From contig JAJZVN010000001.1 of the NCBI GenBank assembly GCA_021845685.1, positions 1 to 64,000 on the forward strand: DNA of 64,000 nucleotides, written 5' to 3'. The position numbers and the translations under genes are program-made. Shown in pieces: positions 37,345 through 44,138 of the stretch (positions are counted from its first letter, which is position 1; each line of letters opens with the position of its first letter). The notes under the pieces are model-generated. The model saw only the letters and a list, made by a program, of their open reading frames with translations, was not told where the DNA came from and did not search any database. This DNA is from a bacterium (GTDB lineage Bacteria; SZUA-79; Acidulodesulfobacterales; Acidulodesulfobacteraceae).

Positions 37345-37899
37345 TTAATTGGTTTGATTTCGCCAAACTTTAATAGAATATAGATCTTCTTTTATTTCTT
37401 TTGTTAAAAATTTAAACCCCGCGTCTTTTAATCTCGGATATAAATGTATCGGTTTTCTTTCATGAATTATAGATAGAGCGTTATCGCTGTCCATATTTTC
37501 TATAATTTCAAAAATTTTTAAAAGAGGTTGAGGAGGTTCTAACTCTCTAACGTCAATTTCTATTTCTTTACAGTGGGCAAGTTTTTTTAAATCATCATCA
37601 TTGAAATTGTTCTCATTTTTCCAATCTTTATCAATAATTTCATTGTTAGCATTATTATAGTTGCCGGTTTTATAAAAAATAATTTCAAATCCGCCGTCAA
37701 TATGGTTTGTGATATGTTCAAATCCTTTATTTTTAAGAACGGAATATAAAGGAGAAGGTTCAAAGCTGTTAATAAGCTCTAATGCTTCATCGTTTTTCAA
37801 AAGATTTATTGCCCCCATTATTTTTTTAAACGGATCTTCCCCATTTTTTATATCTTCCCTGACGTCTAATTTTATTTTCTTTAATTGTTCAATATTCAT
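37345..37899 (-). CDS. DUF2249 tandem-repeat protein
   Basis: The 184-aa protein contains two DUF2249 units: KLDVREDIKNGEDPFKKI to about residue 72, and IEIDVRELEPPQPLLKIF to the C-terminus. Each has the xDVRE strand, a helix, and a P(S/I)xLYxxLKxxGF segment typical of the family. DUF2249 proteins often accompany hemerythrin-domain proteins in genes responding to nitric oxide or oxygen. Here the hemerythrin gene is 180 nt upstream on the same strand. Biochemical function is not established. A TTTTCCTC complement gives a modest GAGGAAAA ribosome binding site. Confidence 0.85.
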   Translation of the reverse strand: MNIEQLKKIKLDVREDIKNGEDPFKKIMGAINLLKNDEALELINSFEPSPLYSVLKNKGFEHITNHIDGGFEIIFYKTGNYNNANNEIIDKDWKNENNFNDDDLKKLAHCKEIEIDVRELEPPQPLLKIFEIIENMDSDNALSIIHERKPIHLYPRLKDAGFKFLTKEIKEDLYSIKVWRNQTN

Positions 37900-38022
37900 T
37901 TTATTTTCCTCTTAAAATTATTTTATTGATTATTTTAATATTAAATATTATAAAATTTAATATATTAATATATGAATTAGTTATTTACTTACTTTACTTA
38001 ATTTTAAATTTTCATCTAAAAA

Positions 38023-38065
38023 TCATAGCTCGGATACACCCGTCCGAGGGTCGGGGTGATTGACT
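38023..38065. repeat. GC-rich hairpin repeat downstream of the hemerythrin gene
   Basis: The stretch GCTCGGATACACCCGTCCGA followed by GGGTCGGGGTGATTGAC is GC-rich and self-complementary (CTCGGA with TCCGAG, and CACCC nearby). The same TCCGA-N3/4-CGGGGTGATTGAC string occurs at 59119-59143 inside the panD 3' end. It may act as a terminator or as a dispersed repeat. Confidence 0.55.
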
Positions 38066-38078
38066 ATTTTTTATAGAA

Positions 38079-38573
38079 TTACTTTATACTCCTCATTTTT
38101 TCCATAATTTCATTTTTCTCTTCATTGCTTAGCTGCATTTCTGCCATATTAAACAATATATTGTTTTCCTTATCTATGTGTTCCGATAACAGCTGAATAA
38201 GACTATCGCCTGAAGATACGATATTTTCATATTTATTGTTTGATAAATACTCCGATATAGCATTTTTAAATTCTTTTGAAAGTTGTCTTGATTGTTCATG
38301 TTCAATCAGCATTACATGAATAGGTCCTGTTTCTATGCCTATATAATTTCCAAGAACCGGAAATAAGGCGTTTTCTTCTTTTTTAAAATGTATTTCAAGG
38401 TCTTTATCAATAAAAGACGTAATTTCGTTGAGCTGATTTATCAAATTTTTCCTTAAAGAATCGGATACCTGCCCCCCTATTTTTTTTAGGTAGCCGTCAA
38501 GATTGTCTAAAACTACTTTTACTGCTTCGTGGTCGCTTTTTAGCGCATCTATAGGATCAAGCGTCGTATTCAT
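38079..38573 (-). CDS. hemerythrin HHE domain protein
   Basis: This 164-aa four-helix bundle is predicted to bind a diiron site. The ligand-type motifs are SDHEAVK near the N-terminus, HFKKEENALFP, IHVMLIEHEQSRQL and LLSEHIDKENNILF, the usual order for the HHE family. Members store or sense oxygen or nitric oxide, or help Fe-S repair (for example ScdA/YtfE). It lacks the N-terminal ScdA domain. A good AAGGAG ribosome binding site precedes the ATG. Together with the downstream DUF2249 gene and a possible FNR/DNR-type box about 210 nt upstream, a role in the response to NO or oxygen is likely. Confidence 0.9.
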   Translation of the reverse strand: MNTTLDPIDALKSDHEAVKVVLDNLDGYLKKIGGQVSDSLRKNLINQLNEITSFIDKDLEIHFKKEENALFPVLGNYIGIETGPIHVMLIEHEQSRQLSKEFKNAISEYLSNNKYENIVSSGDSLIQLLSEHIDKENNILFNMAEMQLSNEEKNEIMEKMRSIK

Positions 38574-39059
38574 TTGAATCTCCTTTTTAATTAGTTTGTT
38601 AATATCTGAAATTGTTTATCGCATAATATAATATAATATAATTACCCATTATCACAAAATACATCTGAAATAGAAATTTTTCATATAATGACGATGTGCG
38701 TTTATTTTCCTTTAATTATTTTTCCTTTAATTATTGTTTTATATCATATATAAATTTTACCATACAAAATATAAATAACAGTGATAAAAATCACATAAAT
38801 ATTTTAAATAAAAAATTATTATTATATAATATATAATATTATTATTATTGATTAAGGTTGTACCTTATAAAAATTTCTAATGCAAGATTAAGGTTGTATA
38901 ACACGATAATAAAATAAGTTAAAATAAGTTTTAATATTAAACTAACCGTATTAGTTTGCTAATTTGAAGGATTTTATTAGAATAAATAAAATAAAAACAA
39001 TTACAGACATTGTTTGATATAATCAATGATTAATTAATAATTTACAAAAAGGGGGTATT
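38574..39059. repeat. divergent intergenic region, hemerythrin to lipoyl protein
   Basis: This 486-nt gap contains a duplicated TTTTCCTTTAATTATT (about 38707-38736), an FNR-like dyad at 38781-38794, and two copies of GATTAAGGTTGTA (from about 38861 and 38890). The second copy is preceded by TTTCTAATGCAA, similar to the right ends of the MITEs. A TATAAT at 39018-39023 may be the -10 of the downstream operon. No ORF is visible. Confidence 0.6.
38781..38794. promoter_or_regulatory. possible FNR/DNR-type operator
   Basis: GTGATAAAAATCAC is a perfect dyad with the TGAT-N4-ATCA core shared by FNR/DNR/NnrR-family sites. It lies between the divergent hemerythrin and lipoyl-protein genes. Regulators of this family often control hemerythrin genes. 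In AT-rich DNA a 14-nt dyad can arise by chance. Confidence 0.4.
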
Positions 39060-39509
39060 ATGGCTGAAGTTCAAGGATGCGAATTACCCGAAGATATTTA
39101 TTACGATACGGAAAAAGACACTTGGGCAAAACCCGTAGATAATAATATAGTGATTCTGGGAATGACTGATGTTGCCCAAACTCAGGCAGGAAAAATTCTT
39201 CATGTCACATTTAAAAAAATAGGCGCAATGGTCGTCAGACGCGGTAATACCGCCACTATAGAAAGCGGAAAATGGGTCGGTCCCATTCCTTCGCCTGTTT
39301 CCGGCGAAATAATAGAAGTAAACGAAAAACTTTTAAACGATCCGCTTTTATTAAATATAGTTCCTTACACCGACGGCTGGGTAACAAAAGTCAAAGCTGC
39401 AAATTTAGACGAACTTAAATTTCTTTTGACGGGCAAAGAAGCTATTGATAAATACAGAGAAAAAATTATGAAAGAACAGATACAATGCATGAGATGTTCC
39501 AGTCAATAA
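39060..39509 (+). CDS. GcvH/LbpA-like lipoyl-carrier protein
   Basis: This 149-aa lipoyl-domain protein has the lipoate-attachment Lys at K71 in IESGKWVGPIPSP. That motif resembles the lipoate-binding proteins (LbpA) of the sHdr sulfur-oxidation system and related GcvH-like proteins more than classical glycine-cleavage H protein (ESVKA). No glycine-cleavage genes are nearby. The C-terminus carries an extra CxxC (C143-MR-C146), which is unusual for the family. AGGGGGT precedes the ATG. It is the first gene of a three-gene run with a thioredoxin and a haem-c GGDEF-EAL protein. A role carrying sulfur or a redox-active dithiol is inferred, not shown. Confidence 0.8.
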   Translation: MAEVQGCELPEDIYYDTEKDTWAKPVDNNIVILGMTDVAQTQAGKILHVTFKKIGAMVVRRGNTATIESGKWVGPIPSPVSGEIIEVNEKLLNDPLLLNIVPYTDGWVTKVKAANLDELKFLLTGKEAIDKYREKIMKEQIQCMRCSSQ

Positions 39510-39608
39510 AAATATTAGAAATAAGTAATTTAAATTTAATTAATAATAAATTTAGTTAATAAATAAAATAATATTAAAAGAGAATGCGGAGGACAGGTTT
39601 ATAAAAAT

Positions 39609-39944
39609 ATGGAAAAAGAAAATAATAATAATGACAATAATAATATAGATGCAAAATTTAATTTAAATGAATTAAACAATATAAAAATAAAACACAACGT
39701 AATATTATTAGTTTCAAAATGGTGTGCGGAATGTATACCCGCCGACAGGGTTTGGAGAACGTTAGCGGAAGAACGGAAAGATTTTACTTACAAGTTAATT
39801 GATGTTGCCGATCCGGAAGGAAGAAGATTATCTATAGATTTATATATAAGAAGCGTCCCTTCAACTATAATAGACGGCAAACTTTCCTATGTAGGTATCC
39901 CCACTAAAGAAGATGCAGGCGAATTGCTTTCTGTAAAACTATAA
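39609..39944 (+). CDS. thioredoxin-like protein
   Basis: A thioredoxin fold of about 90 residues follows an Asn-rich N-terminal tail. The active site is WCAEC (about residues 38-42) and the cis-Pro strand is RSVPSTIIDGK. There is no signal peptide, so it is cytosolic. Length is 111 aa. GGAGGA lies about 15 nt before the ATG. It follows the lipoyl protein after about 100 nt and precedes the GGDEF-EAL gene by 13 nt. It could reduce lipoate or the extra CxxC of the neighbouring lipoyl protein; that is inference. Confidence 0.85.
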   Translation: MEKENNNNDNNNIDAKFNLNELNNIKIKHNVILLVSKWCAECIPADRVWRTLAEERKDFTYKLIDVADPEGRRLSIDLYIRSVPSTIIDGKLSYVGIPTKEDAGELLSVKL

Positions 39945-39957
39945 AAAATAGAATATT

Positions 39958-42582
39958 ATGAAATCTAATGTCCCCGATAATAATAAGAACAGTAATAATA
40001 AATTTACATTTAATTTTTTTAAATTCAGAAGATTAGATAAATTTATTTTATGTATAGCGATATCCGTATCTATTTTAGTTGCCGTGCTGTCTGCCGTTTT
40101 ATTGTCAAGTTTCAGCGATAAAATAATAAACACGGGGACTAGAATTACAAGTTCTTATATTGCCCATGAAACATTTAACGCAATGTTTCAGGTAATGAAA
40201 AGAGGATGGAATGAAAAACAGGTTATTGGATTTATAAAAGCTTTAAAGAAATCCTCTAATTCTGAGAAAATGATAAATGTAGTTATTTTTAGAGGCAAGA
40301 TTGTTTCTAAACAATTTGGCAAAATTTCTCAGCCTGAAGAAAATTCGGTTGTAAAAAAATCTTTTTTAACCGGCTTGCCGTCCTATAAAAAAATTAATGG
40401 ATTATCTGTTTACGCCTATCCGCTGAAAGATAAAGAGTCATGCCTTAAATGCCATACTATGGCAAAAGAAGGGGACGTTAACGGCGTCACCGAAGTTTCT
40501 TTTAATCCGGCTTATTTAACTCAAAAATTTAAAAATTATTATTATGCGCTCTTGCTGCTGATATTCCTGCTGCCTATAACTGGCGGAGCATTTGTGGCTT
40601 TTATTGTAAGGAAATCTGTTAAAAATGGTATAGGCAGCATCAATAAAGAAGTTGAGAATATTAATACCGTCAGAGACTTGACAATGCTCAAGTCTAATTT
40701 AGCAGACCTTAAATTCGATGAATTTAACAGCGTTTATCAGGGCATCCTGAGACTTTCGTCAAAATTGCGGGAAGTTGCTATAGATAAAGATATATTAGAA
40801 TTTGAAACTAAACTTTTAGAACGTTTTATAATCACTTCGGAGGTTGTCAGGGATTGGAAAGAACATGTTTTTAATCTGCTAATTGAGATGAACAATATTA
40901 TTAAAGTCTATAATGTATTTTCAATATTTGTTCAGGACGAAGACCTTATAGAACTTGAAGTTTTTTGGAGAGGAGAACCATCGGAAAAAACAAAAAAAAT
41001 GTTTGATGAAATGATTAATAAAAGCATATATTATGATAATTCTAACATATTTTTAAAAGATATTAAAAATATAATAATAACTCACAATATTGCGGATAAA
41101 AAAATAAAATTGGCTGAATTAACCGCCGAAGATATTTTACTTAGAACTAAAAAAGTAATATTAGATGCTCCGCATATAGGCGGCATTGTAGGAATAGGCG
41201 TTCAATCGGAAGAATCGCTCGACAACACAAGGGAATTAGTAATTAATAGTGTTTTAACAACCCTTTTAAATGTTATCGGTTCAATAAAAGCTATTTATAA
41301 ATATACTAAAGATCTTGAATATTATGCGACGCGTGACGGACTTACAGGGCTTTATAACCAGAGAGTTTTTAACGAATTTCTGCATTATGAAACGGAAAGA
41401 GCAAATAGAAATAATTCAATCTTTAGTTTGTTGTTTATTGATTTAGACAATTTTAAATTTGTGAATGATATGTATGGTCATAATTTTGGAGATAAAATGC
41501 TTCAAAATATAGGTGAAGTTTTAAATAAATTAAAAAGAAGCGAGGATATTTTAGCACGATACGGAGGAGACGAATTTGCAATTATTCTTCCCGGAGCAGG
41601 TATTGAACAAGCTTATATGATAGCAGAAAGGATAAGAGAAAAAATAGGGCTTATGCAAATGAATGATTCCGAACATAAAAAATCTGTCGGGATAACTGTT
41701 TCAATAGGCGTGGCATCTTATCCTATGTCGGCAGGCACGGAAAAAGATATTTTTATGCTTACTGATAATATGATGTATAAAGCAAAAGCCAAAGGTAAAG
41801 ATCAGGTATATGCGGCACAGGAAGAAGATATGATTGCGATGTATCATGAAGCAAGAGAAAAGAGCAATATAGTAATAGACGCATTAAACAAAAATGATGT
41901 TATTATTCCTTATTTTCAGCCTATTTTAGGATTAAAAGACGGTAAAATTCTTGCAAACGAGCTCCTTATGAGAATCAATTATGAAGGAACAATACTCTCG
42001 GCAGGCGAATTTATAGAAGTTGCCGAAGCTATCGGCGTAGCGCATAAATTAGATCTTATGCTTATGGAAAAAGCGTTTAAAATGATGCAGGAAAGTAATT
42101 TTAAAGGTTTTTTATTTGTTAATTTATCGCCTAAATCTTTAATAATTTCCGAATTTATTAAAAATGTTAAAGATATTATTCTAAAATACGATATAAATCC
42201 GGATAAAATTGTTTTTGAACTTACCGAAAGAGAAACTATTAAAAATATAACATTGCTTGAGAAATTTGTTACTAATTTGAAATATGAAGGTTTTAGATTT
42301 GCCGTTGACGATTTCGGCTCCGGTTTTAGTTCATTTTTATATATTAAGCATTTTCCTGTTGATTTTATCAAAATTGACGGCGAATTTATAAGAAGCATTA
42401 TGTCCGATAAAATAGACAGAGCTTTTGTTATAAGCTCTGTTTCTATTGCAAAAGAAGTCGGTATTAAAACTATAGCAGAATTTATAGAAACCGATGAAAT
42501 ATTGCAAGAAATTAAAAAACTCGGCGTAGATTACGGGCAGGGATTTTTTCTTGCAAAACCGGCACCTGAATTAAAATCATAA
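39958..42582 (+). CDS. haem-c sensor GGDEF-EAL protein (c-di-GMP turnover)
   Basis: This membrane sensor has a helix at about residues 27-52, then a periplasmic domain with a c-type haem motif C162-LK-C165-H166 (Tll0287/DUF3365-like), then a second helix at about 195-217. A cytoplasmic linker/GAF-like region follows. The GGDEF domain has GGDEF at about residue 537 and an intact RxxD inhibitory site (RSED) five residues before RYGGDEF. The C-terminal EAL domain has NELLMR, LTERE and DDFGSGFSS, so phosphodiesterase residues appear present. Both activities may be intact. It is third in the lipoyl-thioredoxin run, suggesting redox-controlled second-messenger signalling. Confidence 0.9.
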   Translation: MKSNVPDNNKNSNNKFTFNFFKFRRLDKFILCIAISVSILVAVLSAVLLSSFSDKIINTGTRITSSYIAHETFNAMFQVMKRGWNEKQVIGFIKALKKSSNSEKMINVVIFRGKIVSKQFGKISQPEENSVVKKSFLTGLPSYKKINGLSVYAYPLKDKESCLKCHTMAKEGDVNGVTEVSFNPAYLTQKFKNYYYALLLLIFLLPITGGAFVAFIVRKSVKNGIGSINKEVENINTVRDLTMLKSNLADLKFDEFNSVYQGILRLSSKLREVAIDKDILEFETKLLERFIITSEVVRDWKEHVFNLLIEMNNIIKVYNVFSIFVQDEDLIELEVFWRGEPSEKTKKMFDEMINKSIYYDNSNIFLKDIKNIIITHNIADKKIKLAELTAEDILLRTKKVILDAPHIGGIVGIGVQSEESLDNTRELVINSVLTTLLNVIGSIKAIYKYTKDLEYYATRDGLTGLYNQRVFNEFLHYETERANRNNSIFSLLFIDLDNFKFVNDMYGHNFGDKMLQNIGEVLNKLKRSEDILARYGGDEFAIILPGAGIEQAYMIAERIREKIGLMQMNDSEHKKSVGITVSIGVASYPMSAGTEKDIFMLTDNMMYKAKAKGKDQVYAAQEEDMIAMYHEAREKSNIVIDALNKNDVIIPYFQPILGLKDGKILANELLMRINYEGTILSAGEFIEVAEAIGVAHKLDLMLMEKAFKMMQESNFKGFLFVNLSPKSLIISEFIKNVKDIILKYDINPDKIVFELTERETIKNITLLEKFVTNLKYEGFRFAVDDFGSGFSSFLYIKHFPVDFIKIDGEFIRSIMSDKIDRAFVISSVSIAKEVGIKTIAEFIETDEILQEIKKLGVDYGQGFFLAKPAPELKS

Positions 42583-42630
42583 AATTTATATTTTTTTAAA
42601 ACATATAAATACAATTTAATATATATTAAT

Positions 42631-42792
42631 TTAAATCACCGTTAGAAATTATTAAAACTGATTCAGCATATGATAAATACTGGATTCCCGCTTTCGCGGG
42701 AATGACATCAAACAGGTTAAAATTTAAACCTTCGCAAAGTCATTCCTGCCAACGCAGGAATCCAGAAAAAGAAATTTCTAACGGTGATTTAA
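42631..42792. mobile_element. 162-bp MITE, copy 1
   Basis: Terminal inverted repeats TTAAATCACCGTTAGAAATT (42631-42650) and its exact complement (42773-42792) bound a non-coding, self-complementary element. Inside are ATTCCCGCTTTCGCGGGAAT (dRS3-like), an AT palindrome and the hairpin ATTCCTGC-CAAC-GCAGGAAT (42742-42761). A second copy of identical length is at 46748. TTAA at both outer ends may be the target duplication or part of the repeat. No transposase is present in the window. Confidence 0.9.
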
Positions 42793-42843
42793 GGTATGAA
42801 TATAAATATTTAAATATTATATTAATTTAATATAAATTTATAT

Positions 42844-42872
42844 TTGACATATCTATTTATATTATGTATATT
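42844..42872 (+). promoter_or_regulatory. promoter of the DUF302-like gene
   Basis: TTGACA at 42844-42849, 17-nt spacer and TATATT at 42867-42872. The MITE ends 52 nt before the -35 box. Confidence 0.7.
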
Positions 42873-42963
42873 ATTATAAAAATTAAACATTATTTTTAAA
42901 TATTGATTTTAATAAAAAATATCAATTCATTGAGCTAATAAAAACTAAGGAGGAAAGTCAACT

Positions 42964-43962
42964 ATGGGTTTAAAATTATTTAAAAGATTAATGTTTGTTT
43001 TTATTTTAAGTGCATTAATTGTTTCATCAAGCAGTTTGAAATCATACGCTTCTTCTTATGGCGTATTTACAAAAGTTGCGGTAAATGTCGGGGGAAGTTA
43101 TTCATCCGTTATAAATAAAGTCAAAAGTGCTTTAAATAATATTGGCTGGAATGTTATAGCAGTAAAAAGAATTTCCCTTCCAAAAGGTGATTCCCATATA
43201 TCTACCGTTATAGCCGCCAATAACAATTCTTATGACATGTATATGACGGATAACGGTAAAAATTCTGTTGCTGCGTTTGGTTTGCCGTTAAGAGTAAGCG
43301 TCTATACGACTCCGACGCAGGGAACGGTAGTTAGTATGATTAATCTTCCCGCTATTGCAAGAACTTTTTCGGGAAATTCTTATATTGCTTATGCCGCTAA
43401 GGCAAACAGCAATATTAAAAGCGCAATTAGAAAAGCTGTCGGAGGAACGGCATCAAACACTCAATACGGACCTATGAGAACGGGCAGATTTCCCGGAGGT
43501 ATCGGCGGAGGTTCTTTCCCAGGCAGCGTTGTTGTAATTCAGAATTATTCAGGAAGTAAAAACTCAAATCTAGAAGGAGTTGCCGCTTTAGTAAAAAAAG
43601 GGATCCAGATTAATAAAAGCCGGTGGCATTATGCCTATGAAATAGACGATCCGTCTGCTGGTTTTATTGAATTAGGCGTTACAAGAAATTCTACCGAAAG
43701 GCATAGTATTTCAATTGATAGCGGCATAAGAGCTACAAAAACATATAAAAATCCAGGCATAGATCATAGTCCCGCCTTTCCTGTCGAAATATTAGTTTAT
43801 CGCGACGGCGGTTATACAAATATTGGAATATTAGGCGAAATGTGGAGAATGAAATACTATTTTGCCGATGCGGGAATGTGGGCATTTATGACGCATATGG
43901 GAATGCCGGGCTCAATTCAAGGATCATTAAAACAATTAATTCTATATGGAACCGCATATTAA
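42964..43962 (+). CDS. secreted DUF302-like protein, function unknown
   Basis: This 332-aa protein has a clear Sec signal peptide (basic KLFKRLM, then a hydrophobic core to about residue 30, with LKSYAS as a likely cleavage site). The first half resembles DUF302 in its GSYSSVINKVKSALNNIGWNVI pattern (strand-helix-strand). The second half has a Gly-rich linker (GGIGGGSFPGS) and an unrecognised domain. No cysteines for metal binding are seen. An AAGGAGG ribosome binding site and a consensus promoter suggest good expression. It stands alone. The DUF302 call is tentative. Confidence 0.6.
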   Translation: MGLKLFKRLMFVFILSALIVSSSSLKSYASSYGVFTKVAVNVGGSYSSVINKVKSALNNIGWNVIAVKRISLPKGDSHISTVIAANNNSYDMYMTDNGKNSVAAFGLPLRVSVYTTPTQGTVVSMINLPAIARTFSGNSYIAYAAKANSNIKSAIRKAVGGTASNTQYGPMRTGRFPGGIGGGSFPGSVVVIQNYSGSKNSNLEGVAALVKKGIQINKSRWHYAYEIDDPSAGFIELGVTRNSTERHSISIDSGIRATKTYKNPGIDHSPAFPVEILVYRDGGYTNIGILGEMWRMKYYFADAGMWAFMTHMGMPGSIQGSLKQLILYGTAY

Positions 43963-43970
43963 TTTTAACT

Positions 43971-44032
43971 TATAACCTTAATTCTGGAATGGAAACTATT
44001 ATATAAAGTTCTATCTCTGGATTAAGGTTATA
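43971..44032. repeat. 62-bp inverted-repeat element after the DUF302-like gene
   Basis: TATAACCTTAAT (43971-43982) and ATTAAGGTTATA (44021-44032) form a perfect 12-bp inverted repeat around a 38-nt centre. The AACCTTAAT word recurs, as GATTAAGGTT, at 38.86-38.90 kb and, as TTTAAGGT, at MITE ends. It may be a deleted relative of the MITE, or a stem at the 3' end of the gene. Confidence 0.5.
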
Positions 44033-44097
44033 TAAATAAAATATAGACAAGATACTTTTTAGAAGTAAATAACCGAAGGCTTTTTCCCCCTAAAGTA

Positions 44098-44133
44098 AAT
44101 AAGCCCTGTAATATATATTACAGGGCTTATTTA
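44098..44133. terminator. bidirectional terminator between DUF302-like gene and nrdJ
   Basis: AAATAAGCCCTGTAAT (44098-44113) is exactly complementary to 44118-44133, giving a 16-bp stem with a 4-nt loop and A/T tracts on both sides. It sits between convergent genes, 6 nt beyond the nrdJ stop. Confidence 0.93.
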
Positions 44134-44138
44134 TTACA

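Larger units (their letters stand above)
42583..42963. other. GGDEF-EAL to DUF302-like intergenic region
   Basis: The 381-nt gap holds the 162-bp MITE copy 1 (42631-42792) and, 52 nt after it, a consensus promoter (42844-42872) for the next gene. The remainder is AT-rich with no further structure. Confidence 0.8.

Noticed and set aside
39014-39026. TTGAT-N3-ATCAA near the lipoyl-protein gene as an FNR site
   Set aside because: The spacing is three rather than four bases and it overlaps a TATAAT box, so it is more simply a -10 element.
41979-42398. 139-codon open frame on the minus strand inside the GGDEF-EAL gene
   Set aside because: It lies opposite the well-conserved EAL domain and its translation has no recognisable motif; it is a shadow of the real gene.
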